A stretch of DNA of 64,000 nucleotides from Ruegeria sp. 6PALISEP08 (GCF_001238295.1 NZ_LGXZ01000007.1:62001-126000), one strand, 5' to 3'; positions 18,345 through 28,310 are shown, counted from the first letter of the stretch. Translations and numbers: made by a program. Notes: generated by a model not told the origin, from the sequence alone.

Positions 18345-19319
18345 TCAGCGTCGGTTTCGGCGATCCAGCAAGCCACTGCTTGTTATGATCTTCGAAACTT
18401 GGTGTTCGCGTCTGTAGGCCATGATGTGCATACCCGACACACCTTGGATTTCGCGGATCTGCTGTATCAGTTCGATGCAGATCTTCTCACCTTCAGCTGC
18501 CTGGTTTTCCGCCCCCTCAATACGCGCGATAACATGATCTGGAATGTGAATTCCTGGCACGTTCGATCGCATCCAACGCGCGGCCCGCGCCGAAGCGAGC
18601 GGACCAACGCCAGCCAGCAAAAAGATCTGTTGATCCAAGCCCAGATCCCGCACTCTGGACATGAATTGCTCAAACCTCGGGAGGTCAAAGACATAGTTTG
18701 TCTGGATGAACTCGGCACCCGCCTTGACCTTTTTGGCCAGCCTGTCCGGACGCCACTCCAAGGGATCGACGCATGGGTTTTCTGCCGCGCCGATGAATAG
18801 CCGAGGCGGGCGACTGATTTTTCGACCTGAAAGAAACACACTTTCATCCCGCATCGTGCGCAAAGTGCGCAACAAAGAAACGGAATCCAGATCAAAGACT
18901 GGCTTTGCCCCCGGTTGATCCCCCGACCCGACGTCATCGCCGGTAAGACACAGGACGTTTTTAACACCCAGCGCCGCCGCGCCGAGCACATCCCCCTGAA
19001 TGGCGATGCGGTTCCTGTCACGGCACGAGATCTGGTAAACGGCCTCGTAACCGGCCTGAACCAGAAAGGCCGAGATTCCCAGCGACGACATGTGGCAGTT
19101 CGCCCCCGAGGCATCGGTGGCGTTGATTGCGTCAGCAACTTCGCTCAGCGGTCTTGCAGCCTGATAAACATCATCGGGGTCCGCGCTGTCCGGAGGATTG
19201 AGCTCTGCCGTGATCGCAAATTTTCCGGCCTTCAGCGCAAGTTCAAGACGGCTGCCAGAGACAATGCCTTCGGACAGTTCCGGGTAGGAATTGGTTGGTA
19301 TATCTAATCCCGTGGCCAT
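18345..19319 (-). CDS. metF: Methylenetetrahydrofolate reductase catalytic subunit
   Basis: 324 residues from ATG 19319 (MATGLDIPTNSYP). TIM-barrel MTHFR features: FAITAELNPPDSAD near 32-45, DRNRIAIQGDVLGA, VLCLTGDD, and a C-terminal barrel strand with GVGPL. Reduces methylene-THF to methyl-THF, or runs in reverse in C1 oxidation. It begins 4 bp after the MTHFR_C-type gene. The closeness to methylated-amine genes suggests handling of C1 units released by DMGDH/GcvT enzymes, though a methionine role remains possible. Confidence 0.88.
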   Translation of the reverse strand: MATGLDIPTNSYPELSEGIVSGSRLELALKAGKFAITAELNPPDSADPDDVYQAARPLSEVADAINATDASGANCHMSSLGISAFLVQAGYEAVYQISCRDRNRIAIQGDVLGAAALGVKNVLCLTGDDVGSGDQPGAKPVFDLDSVSLLRTLRTMRDESVFLSGRKISRPPRLFIGAAENPCVDPLEWRPDRLAKKVKAGAEFIQTNYVFDLPRFEQFMSRVRDLGLDQQIFLLAGVGPLASARAARWMRSNVPGIHIPDHVIARIEGAENQAAEGEKICIELIQQIREIQGVSGMHIMAYRREHQVSKIITSSGLLDRRNRR

Positions 19320-19323
19320 GGTC

Positions 19324-19890
19324 CTATGTGTCTTTCTTCTCGCCGGGCTCGGGTGCAAGCGGTGCCGTGGCCGGTTCCTTTTCCCGCGCGGATTTAAAGG
19401 CTCTGGCGACAGTCGAGCGGCGGGCCTCTTGCGCTTCGCGCAGGCTGACGGCCTTCTCACGCGAGACACGCAACCAGGAAGATGTGCCTTTCAGCGAATG
19501 ATCCACAGGCGGCAAGACGATTTCGATCTGGTTCCCGTGTCTCATCCGCGACGCGCCATCCCATGCACAGACCCAGACGCATTTCATCTCGGGCTTGACC
19601 TCACAATACCCACCCGGCCGGACACCCCCACAAGGCCCATTCCGAAGGGTCTTGGGGCAGTTCATAGGACAGGACATACCCGTCGAAGACAATGCGCATT
19701 GCCCGCACATCTTGCAATCAAACAGAAAGGACTTGGTCCATCTTTCCAAGGTCGCAACAAAAGGCTCGACGCGTTCATACCCGATCCGCCGAAACACCGG
19801 GTCAAGCGAAACCAGAGAGGCTTCAACGCGGCGATAGATCCATTCAAACGAACGAGAATGGCGGACTGCAAATAGTCTGACGCGATACAT
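19324..19890 (-). CDS. Methylenetetrahydrofolate reductase C-terminal-domain (cysteine-cluster) protein
   Basis: 188 residues. The core is a dense Cys cluster: Cys59, 62, 65, 74, 78, 87 and 96, in CKMCGQC, GMSCPMNCPK and GPCGG, as in the MTHFR_C/DUF5981 family. These proteins partner with a short MetF and probably bind Fe-S or zinc for electron transfer. The conserved N-terminus (MYRVRLFAVRH) supports the start. The last ~50 residues are charged and Ala/Pro-rich. Four bases separate it from metF. Confidence 0.82.
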   Translation of the reverse strand: MYRVRLFAVRHSRSFEWIYRRVEASLVSLDPVFRRIGYERVEPFVATLERWTKSFLFDCKMCGQCALSSTGMSCPMNCPKTLRNGPCGGVRPGGYCEVKPEMKCVWVCAWDGASRMRHGNQIEIVLPPVDHSLKGTSSWLRVSREKAVSLREAQEARRSTVARAFKSAREKEPATAPLAPEPGEKKDT

Positions 19891-20233
19891 CCTGCTTCCT
19901 CCGACTCGTTGAATTGTTCGATCCGCGGAACTCTATCTTGGTGGGATGGACCTTTCAGAGCAAGCCTGCTCATCTGCGCGGGACACGAGGGCTGCGCGCC
20001 TGTTCAAACGAAGATGACTACGAATGTGGCGTGACCCGTCGGATTTCCAAAGCCATCGCAGATCGTTCGGTGTAGCGACCGCATGGCGCAACCCGAACCA
20101 GCGACCCCGTGCACCTGATGTCAGCCCCTGCCAGACAGAAATGCTTCACGGACCTTGTCCAAACTTGCAAAATGATCCCAAAGGCCTCAGCCAGGGTCAC
20201 TCCTTAATAGCCCAGATTGGCACCTGTGCCCTT
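19891..20233. other. Intergenic region, no gene seen
   Basis: 343 bp between the MTHFR_C-type start and the aminotransferase stop. It should contain the promoter of the MTHFR pair. A 60-codon frame here (minus strand) has no homology I recognise. A tRNA T-loop-like string near 20080-20110 does not fold into a tRNA. No riboswitch is recognised. Confidence 0.3.
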
Positions 20234-21361
20234 CTACGCGGCGCTGTGGCGCGTCAAGAAGCCCGAGAGCTTTGCCAACCCGGCCTTTAGGTCTGCTGTC
20301 GGATTGGTGTAGCCGAGGCGTAACCAGCCTTCCATATCCATGGCACTGCCCGGGGTCAGCATCACCCCCTCCTCCTTCAACAGCGCCACACACAGATCAC
20401 GCGAAGACATGGGCAGGTCGTACTTCAACAAAGCCGTGGTCCCCGACTTTGGAGGCACCCAACTGATCAACGGTTCATTCGCGATCCACGCTTCAACGAT
20501 CCGCAGGTTCTCCCTCGTGATCCGCTGTGCCCGCGCCAAAATCCTGTTGCGGTTTTCCAACGCCATAGCCGCGAGCAACTCGTCAACTTGACCAACCGAA
20601 ATGGTGTTGTAGTCCCGGTGAACCATCACCTCATGCAGCATGTCTTTAGGTCCCGCGATCCAACCAACCCGCAAGCCCGCCAGGGAATAAGCCTTGGACA
20701 TGCCCGCTGTGCTGATCCCTTTTTCGTAGAGGTCCGCAACCGCAGCCGTGAACCCATCGCCGGTCTGGTCAGTGCCGCGATAGACTTCATCGCACAACAC
20801 CCACGCATCAACGCTGCGGGCAATGTCGACGATCTGCTCCAGCAACGCGCGATTCATCAGGGCGCCGGTCGGATTGTTGGGGTTGTTTATCGCAATCAGC
20901 CGCGTGTCTGGCCGCACCATCGTGCGCAACTCGTCCAGGTCAGGCAAGAACTCGTTTTCAGGTTTCAGGTGCAACAACTCGATATCCGCACCGATGCTTT
21001 CGGGGATCGAATAATGTTGCTGATAAGTCGGGATCACAGAAATCACGTGATCCCCGCGCGAGACAAGTGTCTGATGTACCAACGCGTTGGCTCCGATCGT
21101 GCCATGCGTTGTCAGAATATTTTCGCGCGTCTGTCTTTCATATAGCCCACAGATAGCGTCACGCAAACGATCCGACCCTTCGATAGCGCCATAGGTCATC
21201 TTCATGGCCGACAGGTCACCAAGAATACTGTTATGCTGACCGGCCATTTCGAACAGTTCACCCAGCGTGATGGACTCAACACAGGTTTCCGCCAGATTAA
21301 ATTCGCATTTGGTTTCGAACTCATTCATCCACATTTCGACGCCGAAAGGTCTGATGTCCAT
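20234..21361 (-). CDS. Class I/II PLP-dependent aminotransferase
   Basis: 375 residues with a very good ribosome site (AAGGAGAG) before ATG 21361. Fold-type I features: INNPNNPTGALMN (about 165-177), CDEVYRG (about 200-206), STAGMSKAYSLAGLRVGW with the PLP lysine, and the C-terminal RLGYTNP with the carboxylate-binding Arg. It begins 21 bp after the ornithine-cyclodeaminase-family gene, so the two are co-transcribed. The substrate is probably an amino acid but cannot be specified. Confidence 0.87.
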   Translation of the reverse strand: MDIRPFGVEMWMNEFETKCEFNLAETCVESITLGELFEMAGQHNSILGDLSAMKMTYGAIEGSDRLRDAICGLYERQTRENILTTHGTIGANALVHQTLVSRGDHVISVIPTYQQHYSIPESIGADIELLHLKPENEFLPDLDELRTMVRPDTRLIAINNPNNPTGALMNRALLEQIVDIARSVDAWVLCDEVYRGTDQTGDGFTAAVADLYEKGISTAGMSKAYSLAGLRVGWIAGPKDMLHEVMVHRDYNTISVGQVDELLAAMALENRNRILARAQRITRENLRIVEAWIANEPLISWVPPKSGTTALLKYDLPMSSRDLCVALLKEEGVMLTPGSAMDMEGWLRLGYTNPTADLKAGLAKLSGFLTRHSAA

Positions 21362-21382
21362 GGGTCTCTCCTTAAGTCTCGG

Positions 21383-22336
21383 TCACGCCAAAGCCGCATC
21401 GTAAATGGCGCGCGCTATGAAAATATCTTCCAGACCCAGTCCAATCGAGCGGAAAAACACCGGCTTGCTGCCCGACGGTTTGTCACAGGATTCGGTTTGC
21501 AGTTCGGCAAGATCGCCACGGATGGCAGTGGCAGACCACCCAGCCTCTGCGGCCAGCTTCATTTCTCCGGCGGACGCAGGGGTGGTCGCGCGATAATCGC
21601 AATAAACCTCGGCGCTGTTCAGGAAGGCCGGGTCGACCTCATGTGCGTTGGCCACATTGGTACTGATCGACGTGACCAGAGCGCCTGGCGAGACTGACGC
21701 TGTGTCAAAGACAGGCGTTCCGGAAGAGGTACACAACATGACCACATCCACGCCCATTCCGGCCAATTTGGCGCTTTCGACAATCTTTACGCGTGCATCT
21801 GCATCACGCCACTTCGCTGCAAGAGTATCATTGCCACTCAGACTTGGGGAAAAAACGCGGATCTCTTTCCAATCCCGGAGGGCCAGAACATGCTTCAGAT
21901 GCGCTTGAGCAACTTTACCCGACCCAATTACCGCCAGTATTTCCGCCTCCGAGCGCGCCAGATGATCAACGGCCAGTGCCGTGGTCGCGGCGGTCCTTTC
22001 CGTGGTCAGTTCACCTGAATCGCACAGCATCAACGGCTGACCTGTCTTCATGGACATCAATACCGTCCAAGCGGTGATGACCGGCTTGCCAGGCTTCACA
22101 AGATAAGGCGACAGCTTGGCCCCAAACAATTCAGCGCCAGTGCTTGCACCCAGATAAGTGATGAAGTCGCCTTTGTCATTTGGAAAAAGCGTCAGGGCCT
22201 GCGCCGGCTGCACTGCCTGGCCGCGCCCAAGCTCTGTGAACAAGGCACGCATCGCGCCCAAGGCGTCGACCTTCGACAAAAGATCCTGCACGGCAGCCGC
22301 ATCGAATACCAATGCAGATTGGGAGGTGTCGGTCAT
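21383..22336 (-). CDS. Ornithine cyclodeaminase/mu-crystallin-family protein
   Basis: 317 residues from ATG 22336, which has AAGGAA correctly spaced; an in-frame upstream start is weaker. Rossmann motif VIGSGKVAQAH near 130-140 and the family segment ELTTERTAATTALA. The family includes ornithine cyclodeaminase, alanine dehydrogenase and imine (pyrroline-2-carboxylate) reductases. It differs clearly from the second homologue at 40.6 kb, so it is more likely an imino-acid reductase than a duplicate Ocd. Co-transcribed with the aminotransferase. Confidence 0.85.
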   Translation of the reverse strand: MTDTSQSALVFDAAAVQDLLSKVDALGAMRALFTELGRGQAVQPAQALTLFPNDKGDFITYLGASTGAELFGAKLSPYLVKPGKPVITAWTVLMSMKTGQPLMLCDSGELTTERTAATTALAVDHLARSEAEILAVIGSGKVAQAHLKHVLALRDWKEIRVFSPSLSGNDTLAAKWRDADARVKIVESAKLAGMGVDVVMLCTSSGTPVFDTASVSPGALVTSISTNVANAHEVDPAFLNSAEVYCDYRATTPASAGEMKLAAEAGWSATAIRGDLAELQTESCDKPSGSKPVFFRSIGLGLEDIFIARAIYDAALA

Positions 22337-22721
22337 GACAGGTTCCTTGCTTTTCGGTCCAGACATAGCCCGAGTCTCTTAGCGTGCCCGATGACGTTGA
22401 AAAACTCTTGTGTATCCGGCTTCGGCGTCTTTTCACATTAACGACAGTCAATTGTCCATGCTGCGGCAAGGTCTAAATCGCCAATGATACGCGCGGCTTG
22501 AACCCGCTGCACGTTGCAAACCTCCTTACCTCTAATTTTCAGGGGAACAATTTTTTCGCTTTCTTTCTTCGCGGAGATACCCGGAGTTGTTTCCGCCAGG
22601 ATTACGCAGATGAACGAACAAGAAACGCAAAATGACAGACGTAATCGCCAATACCGAAACACCGCGGCGCAAGACCATATTCCGTCGGCTTAAGGGTGCT
22701 CTGCGCGTTGACCAGATTGAA
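22337..22721. other. Intergenic region upstream of the ocd-family gene
   Basis: 385 bp separate the M24 peptidase stop from the ocd-family start, so the latter probably has its own promoter here. The only coding-like signal is a short frame with a perfect ribosome site, listed separately. Confidence 0.35.
22438..22512 (-). CDS. Possible 24-residue leader peptide
   Basis: GTG at 22512 is preceded by a perfect TAAGGAGG eight bases upstream. The frame runs 24 codons to TAA at 22438, about 100 bp before the ocd-family start. The peptide is rich in Ala, Ile and Arg and has no recognised relatives. It could be a leader peptide or a chance frame; the ribosome site is the only argument. Confidence 0.25.
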   Translation of the reverse strand: MQRVQAARIIGDLDLAAAWTIDCR

Positions 22722-24518
22722 CTAAACCCTAGCGCAGGCTGATTCTGCCCATGCAAGGGCATCAGAAGACAAGCTCGACCCAAGGCGATCCAGAACATTC
22801 TGATGGTAGGAGTTTAGCCATTCACACTCGGCTTCCGACAACATTTCGGTCTGCAACATATCTGTCTGAATAGGACACCATGTCAGGTTCGAGAAGGTCA
22901 GGAACCCATCATCTGCCTCGACAATTTCAAACAGGTTTTCAATCCGAATTCCGAACCTGTCCTGCTCGTAATAGCCGGGCTCCAGCGAGAGGATCATGCC
23001 CGGCACCAGATCAACCGGGTTGTAAGGCTTACCAATTCGCTGGGGGTGTTCATGCACGCACAGCCGGTGGCCAACGCCATGGCCTGTCCCATGATCGTAA
23101 TCCAGCCCAAGATCCCACAGCGGTCGACGACAGATGGCATCGATGTGGTGGCCTTGCGTGCCTTGCGGAAAGCGCAGGGTTGCTATGGCATGAAACGCCT
23201 TGAACACAGCCGTATAGGCGCGATCGTATCCCTGCGGACGGACCGGACCAAAAGCAAAGCTGCGGGTGGCATCGGTGGTGCCGGTTTCGTACTGGCCACC
23301 GGAATCCAGCAGGTACGTATCGCCGGAACCGATCGCCACCTGGTTGGCTTCGTGCGTCGAATAATGACACATCGCCGCGTTACCGCTCGAGGCAGATATG
23401 GAATTGAAGCTTTGCTCAAGAAAACCGGACTGAAGTCGACGAAAGCGCAGGATCGCATCTTCTGCCTCGCGCTCGGTAACAGGCTGTCCGCCATCGCTGC
23501 GGCGCGGGACTTCGGCGGCGAGCCAGGCGCAGAACTCAACCCATGCGATGCCATCTTCGATGTGGCACGACCGCATCCCTTGCAGTTCTACAGGGTTCTT
23601 TATGGCCTTGCGTGCAGTCAGGAAGCTGGAATGCGGCTGCGCAATGCCACCAGCTTGTTCTATGGTCGTGCGCACGGCAACCGGGGAAAAAGCGGGGTCG
23701 ACCAAGACACTTTGTCCGGGTTCCACATGCTTTTTCACTGCGGGCAGGAACTCCTCAGGTCCGCAGATTTGAACCGTGTTCGGCAGGAATTCGGTCACAT
23801 CCGAGTTTAGTTTTTGCGCCGCAACAAACCAAAACACCTTGCCTTTCGCGTTCACCAGAACAAACGACTGTGGGATTGGGTTGAAGGCGACATCGGCCCC
23901 CCGAACATTCAGCAACCAGGCGATATTGTCGGGCTGCGTCTCAACCAAAAGATCCGCACTGTTGGCCCGCATACGGCTGACTAGCTCTTCAATCTTATCA
24001 CTGGTTGACTGGCCTGAAATCTGAAGCGGAAACGGCTCTATCTTTGCTACTGTCGGCTGCGGTTGGTTCACCCAGATTCTGTCAACGGGGTTGTCCTCAA
24101 CCGCGACCAACGTGCCTTGCTGGATCGCTTTGGCAAACCGGTCGAACTGGGCCGGCGGAACGTGCATCGGATCAAACCCGACCTGCCAGCCGGGCTGCGT
24201 CACACCTGCCAGCCAATGCTCGGGCGGATCATTGAACAAATGGTGATGCGAGAACAGTGGCTTGGGGCATTGGTTCGCCGCTTGAACCACATAGCGCCCA
24301 TCCACAAACATTGCGACCGTATTCATTGTTACGATGGCCAGACCAGCGGATCCGGTGAAACCTGTCACGTAAGCAAGACGCTCATCATAGGGCGCGACAT
24401 ATTCCGCCTGATGCGCGTCATATCGCGGCAGAACAAAGGCATCCAACTGCCTTGCCCGCAGTTCGGCCCGCAAGGCGGCGACAATTGGGGCCCGGTTTGC
24501 ATCAGGGGCGTCAAGCAT
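22722..24518 (-). CDS. M24-family Xaa-Pro aminopeptidase
   Basis: 598 residues from ATG 24518; a longer frame reaches into the ABC gene. Layout of the long aminopeptidase P type: two creatinase-N-like domains (about 1-300) and a pita-bread catalytic domain. Metal-site segments are visible: LLDSGGQYETGTTD (two Asp), GTGHGVGHRLCVHEHP (His), LEPGYY and IRIEN (two Glu). It removes N-terminal residues ahead of proline. The start overlaps the upstream ATPase gene by 8 bp, so it belongs to the peptide transporter operon and probably degrades imported peptides. Confidence 0.9.
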   Translation of the reverse strand: MLDAPDANRAPIVAALRAELRARQLDAFVLPRYDAHQAEYVAPYDERLAYVTGFTGSAGLAIVTMNTVAMFVDGRYVVQAANQCPKPLFSHHHLFNDPPEHWLAGVTQPGWQVGFDPMHVPPAQFDRFAKAIQQGTLVAVEDNPVDRIWVNQPQPTVAKIEPFPLQISGQSTSDKIEELVSRMRANSADLLVETQPDNIAWLLNVRGADVAFNPIPQSFVLVNAKGKVFWFVAAQKLNSDVTEFLPNTVQICGPEEFLPAVKKHVEPGQSVLVDPAFSPVAVRTTIEQAGGIAQPHSSFLTARKAIKNPVELQGMRSCHIEDGIAWVEFCAWLAAEVPRRSDGGQPVTEREAEDAILRFRRLQSGFLEQSFNSISASSGNAAMCHYSTHEANQVAIGSGDTYLLDSGGQYETGTTDATRSFAFGPVRPQGYDRAYTAVFKAFHAIATLRFPQGTQGHHIDAICRRPLWDLGLDYDHGTGHGVGHRLCVHEHPQRIGKPYNPVDLVPGMILSLEPGYYEQDRFGIRIENLFEIVEADDGFLTFSNLTWCPIQTDMLQTEMLSEAECEWLNSYHQNVLDRLGSSLSSDALAWAESACARV

Positions 24519-25509
24519 GTGTATTGATCTCTTCAACATTATGACAGGCAACTTCGCCCTGCTCCTTAAACGGTTGCAAGGTGGGCCGTGTGGACTTGCA
24601 GATATCGGTGGCGTGACGACAGCGCACATGGAACGGGCAACCGGACGGCATATTCAGGGGCGAGGGCAGTTCACCTTCCAGCTTGACCGCCCTGCCCCGA
24701 TCATCGGGGTTCAGCGACGGAGCTGCTTGTAGCAACGCCTGACTGTAGGGATGTGACGGGGCGGAAAACAGCGTCTCGCTGTCTCCGATCTCGACAATCC
24801 GGCCCAGATAAATCACGGCAACCCGGTTTGAAACGTGACGCACCAAGCGCAGGTCGTGGGCGACAAACAGGATCGTGAGCCCCAAGGTATCCTGCAACTC
24901 CAACAGCAGATTGACCACCTGAGCTTGCACCGAAACATCCAGTGCCGAGACCAGTTCATCCGCGATCAGAACCTCGGGCTCGACCGCCAATGCACGGGCT
25001 ATCGCGATGCGCTGACGCTGACCGCCCGAGAACTCGTGGGGCAGCTTGTGTTGCGCATCCTGCGGCAATCGCACCAGTTCCAAAAGTTCAGCGACACGAC
25101 CGGGGATGTCCGCTTCTGGGCGCATCTCATGCACGCGCAAAGCTTCGGTCAGGATCTGTCCCGTGGTCATCCGCGGATTGAGCGACGAGTACGGATCCTG
25201 AAACATCATCTGGACCCGGCGATTATACACCCGGTCCGAGCGCTGATCGGCCGCAAAGATGTCATTGCCATCAAAACGGATTTCACCATCGCTGGGTTTG
25301 TAAAGCCGCACGATACATCGGGCGAGTGTGGACTTGCCGCAACCGGACTCTCCAACGACACCCAGTGTTTCGCCCCGGATCAGATCCAGGCTGACACCAT
25401 TCAGAGCGTTCACGACGCGACCCGGCCGCCCCGTCAGAAAATCACCCGGGCTGCGCCCTAAAGGAAAGCGCAGGTGCAGGTCGCGGATTTCCATCACCGG
25501 GGCAGTCAT
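24511..25509 (-). CDS. Peptide ABC transporter ATP-binding protein (DppF/OppF type)
   Basis: 332 residues from ATG 25509, overlapping the preceding ATPase gene (ATGA). Walker A GESGCGKST near 48-56, Q-loop MMFQDPYSSLNPR, signature FSGGQRQRIAIARAL, Walker B VLIADE, and the C-terminal oligopeptide/dipeptide extension with CPFHVRC and further Cys, which in this family can hold an Fe-S cluster. It powers uptake with DppD. Confidence 0.93.
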   Translation of the reverse strand: MTAPVMEIRDLHLRFPLGRSPGDFLTGRPGRVVNALNGVSLDLIRGETLGVVGESGCGKSTLARCIVRLYKPSDGEIRFDGNDIFAADQRSDRVYNRRVQMMFQDPYSSLNPRMTTGQILTEALRVHEMRPEADIPGRVAELLELVRLPQDAQHKLPHEFSGGQRQRIAIARALAVEPEVLIADELVSALDVSVQAQVVNLLLELQDTLGLTILFVAHDLRLVRHVSNRVAVIYLGRIVEIGDSETLFSAPSHPYSQALLQAAPSLNPDDRGRAVKLEGELPSPLNMPSGCPFHVRCRHATDICKSTRPTLQPFKEQGEVACHNVEEINTHA

Positions 25510-26498
25510 GCGGCATTCCCCTGAGACGTGGCAATCGGATTGAAACAGGCCACCTGCCGCCCTTCGGTGATCAGGGACAAGGTCGGGCGATCCTGACTGC
25601 ATGGCGCAATGCAAGACGCACAACGCGGGGCAAAGGCACACCCCACTGGCAAAGCGTCCAGCCCCGGTGGCACGCCGGGTATGGAATAGAGAGGCGAGCG
25701 CGGCGGCAAATTCTCGGGCACCGAGCGCATGAGGCCGACGGTGTAGGGATGACGCGGTTCGCGCAGAACATCCCTTACCGGTCCTTGCTCGACGATCCGG
25801 CCCGCATACATCACCGCAACGTTGTCGCAGGTTTGCGCTACGACACCCAGATCATGCGTGACCATCAGCACGCCCATATCCAAGTCCTGCGCCAACTGAA
25901 GGATCAGATCGAGGATCTGCGCCTGAATGGTTACGTCCAGCGCCGTGGTCGGCTCATCCGCCAGCAACAATTTCGGGTTCGCCGCCAGTGCAATGGCGAT
26001 CATCACCCGTTGCCGCATTCCGCCGGAAAACTGGTGCGGATAATCCTTCAACCGTTGTGAAGCCGAAGGGATGCCGACCAGATCCAACATCTCGGTTGCG
26101 CGATCCCGACGCGCTGTGCGCGACAGGTCGGTATGGGCGCGCAGCGTCTCTTCAAGTTGCAGACCAACCGTCAGCAGCGGGTTGAGTGAGGTCATCGGCT
26201 CTTGAAAGATCATCGCGATCTCGCGGCCCTGTATCTGACGTAAGGCGCGATCTGCCATCCCGACCAGATCGCGCCCCTGCCAACGCACCGCTCCGGTTAC
26301 ATCCCCGTAACGGCGCGCCAATCCGATGATCGAACGCAAAGTGACGCTTTTGCCCGACCCGCTTTCCCCGACCAGACCCAACACTTCACCCCGTGCGACA
26401 GAAAAGCTGATGTCACGCAAGGCAGCCAAGGCGCTGCCATTGCGGTAGAAGGTGGTGTTCAGGCCGTCGACCTGCAGGATCGGTGTGTTTTCGTCCAT
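25506..26498 (-). CDS. Peptide ABC transporter ATP-binding protein (DppD type)
   Basis: 330 residues. Walker [10 protein letters not shown] near 40-48, Q-loop [12 protein letters not shown], signature [15 protein letters not shown], Walker B LLLADE, and the C-terminal CAFAPRC extension of the Opp/Dpp family. Four bases separate it from the permease gene upstream. Confidence 0.93.
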   Translation of the reverse strand: MDENTPILQVDGLNTTFYRNGSALAALRDISFSVARGEVLGLVGESGSGKSVTLRSIIGLARRYGDVTGAVRWQGRDLVGMADRALRQIQGREIAMIFQEPMTSLNPLLTVGLQLEETLRAHTDLSRTARRDRATEMLDLVGIPSASQRLKDYPHQFSGGMRQRVMIAIALAANPKLLLADEPTTALDVTIQAQILDLILQLAQDLDMGVLMVTHDLGVVAQTCDNVAVMYAGRIVEQGPVRDVLREPRHPYTVGLMRSVPENLPPRSPLYSIPGVPPGLDALPVGCAFAPRCASCIAPCSQDRPTLSLITEGRQVACFNPIATSQGNAA

Positions 26499-26501
26499 CC
26501 C

Positions 26502-27353
26502 TTACCCCCTCGGTCTCAACAGATCGGCCAACCCGTCGCCCAGCAGGGAAAAACCAAGGCCGGTCAGAACGATTGCAAGCCCCGGCATCAGGCTCAGCCA
26601 CCAGGCGGTTGAGATAAAGTTTCGCCCTTCGGCAATCAGAACGCCCCATTCGGCCTGCGGCGGTTGCGCACCCAACCCCAGATAGCCCAGCGAAGAACCC
26701 AAAAGGATCACCAGCGCCATGTCGGTCATCCAATAGACAATCACGGGCGTGATCGCATTGGGCAGCAAGTGGCGGAAAATAATGCGCCTGTCGGAATAGC
26801 CCATGACGACCCCGGCGGCGGCGTAGTCATTGCCCATCTGTGCAATGACCTCAGCCCGCATCAGACGTGCATAATACACCCAATAGACCACTGAGATGGC
26901 GATATACATATTGACCAGTCCCGGTCCCAGCACCGCAACCACCGCGATAACCAGAACCAGAAACGGGAAGGTGATGACCGCATCAACGATCCGGCCAAAG
27001 ATCATATCCGCGATGCCTCGGTAATACCCGACCAGCGCTCCGATGATCACACCTGTCACCAACGCGAACACGGTGCCGAGCACAGCCATCTGCATATTGA
27101 CCTGATAGGCCCAGATCACGCGGGACAGGCTGTCACGACCCAGTAGATCGGTACCAAACGGGTGCGACCAAGACGGGGGCTGACGGATCGCGTTGTAGTC
27201 AATCGCGTTTGGATCATACGGCGCAAATAGACCGGGGAAAATCGCCAGCAGGATTGAAAAACCGATGATCAGCATCCCGGCGACAAGACCAGGCTTGCGC
27301 AACGCCTTGCGAACGAAAGAAGGCCGGTCCGAACTGAAAGCTACATCACTCAT
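26502..27353 (-). CDS. Peptide ABC transporter permease (DppC type)
   Basis: 283 residues, inner-membrane permease with about six hydrophobic segments. The DppC-type N-terminus has one membrane segment followed by HPFGTDLLGRDSLSRV (about 66-81). The EAA-like loop is near GYSDRRIIFRHLLPNA. Overlaps the DppB gene by 4 bp. Confidence 0.93.
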   Translation of the reverse strand: MSDVAFSSDRPSFVRKALRKPGLVAGMLIIGFSILLAIFPGLFAPYDPNAIDYNAIRQPPSWSHPFGTDLLGRDSLSRVIWAYQVNMQMAVLGTVFALVTGVIIGALVGYYRGIADMIFGRIVDAVITFPFLVLVIAVVAVLGPGLVNMYIAISVVYWVYYARLMRAEVIAQMGNDYAAAGVVMGYSDRRIIFRHLLPNAITPVIVYWMTDMALVILLGSSLGYLGLGAQPPQAEWGVLIAEGRNFISTAWWLSLMPGLAIVLTGLGFSLLGDGLADLLRPRG

Positions 27354-28291
27354 TGCAGGCGCATCCGTGGGTCAAGGCGGCTCTGGAAAAGATCCGTCAT
27401 CAGGAAAACCAGCGAGACCAACACTGCAAAGGTCAGGGTCAGACCCTGGATCAGCGGGTAGTCGCGCGCAAAGATCGCCTCGAGCATCAGCCGTCCCATA
27501 CCGGGCACGGCAAACACTGTCTCGGTGACCAGCGTTCCGCTCATCAGATTGCCAATGGACAGACCCAGAAGTGTAACGGTTGAGATCAGCGCATTGCGCA
27601 ACACGTGCCGTCCAAGGATCAGGCGCGACGGCAGACCCTTGGCGCGGGCGAACTGGACATATTCGGCGTCAAGCACCTCGATAATCGCGCTGCGCAGGTT
27701 CCGCATGATAATGGCCGAGGTGTAAAGCGCCACCGTGACCGATGGCAAAAACAGGTGATAGAGCTTTTCTCCAAACGTGTCCCCGTAACCGCCCACCGGA
27801 AACAGGCGCAGCTGCGCTGCCAAGAAAGTCAGCAGAACCAGACCGATATAGAAGACAGGCATTGAAAGCCCGATCTGGAAAATCGTGCGGATCACCGCAT
27901 CCGGCCAACGTCCGCGATTGAGCGCGGCGACAAAGGCCAGCGGCCCCGCAATCAGCAGCGACAAAACCACCGAGTAAACGGTCAGAAACACTGTAATCGG
28001 CAGGCGGTCTGCGATGACGTCTATCACGTCCGTCCGCATCAGGATCGATCGTCCAAGATCCCCCTGCACCGTATTGCTGAGAAACAACCAGAACTGCACC
28101 AGCATGGGCTCGGTCAGACCCAACCGCTCGCGGATCGCCTGAATATCGGCATCCGAGGCGCGGTCACCCGCCATCGCAATGGCCGGATCACCCGGCAACA
28201 TACGCACCAGCATGAAGATGATGACCATGACCAGAAAGAAGGTTGGCACCATCAGCAGCAGGCGCTTGAAGATATAGTTCAGGCTGGACAC
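27350..28291 (-). CDS. Peptide ABC transporter permease (DppB type)
   Basis: 313 residues with the DppB N-terminus (YIFKRLLLMVPTFFLVMV, then FMLVRMLPGDPA) and about six transmembrane helices. EAA loop near ARAKGLPSRLILGRHVLRNA. It pairs with DppC to form the pore. A hairpin in the 59-bp gap after the binding-protein gene may set its lower expression. Confidence 0.93.
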   Translation of the reverse strand: MSSLNYIFKRLLLMVPTFFLVMVIIFMLVRMLPGDPAIAMAGDRASDADIQAIRERLGLTEPMLVQFWLFLSNTVQGDLGRSILMRTDVIDVIADRLPITVFLTVYSVVLSLLIAGPLAFVAALNRGRWPDAVIRTIFQIGLSMPVFYIGLVLLTFLAAQLRLFPVGGYGDTFGEKLYHLFLPSVTVALYTSAIIMRNLRSAIIEVLDAEYVQFARAKGLPSRLILGRHVLRNALISTVTLLGLSIGNLMSGTLVTETVFAVPGMGRLMLEAIFARDYPLIQGLTLTFAVLVSLVFLMTDLFQSRLDPRMRLQ

Positions 28292-28310
28292 ATCCGCACT
28301 CCGCGAAAAG

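Noticed and set aside
20060..20130. Possible tRNA or riboswitch
   Set aside because: A GGTTCG string suggests a T-loop, but the flanks do not pair and no acceptor or anticodon arm can be built.
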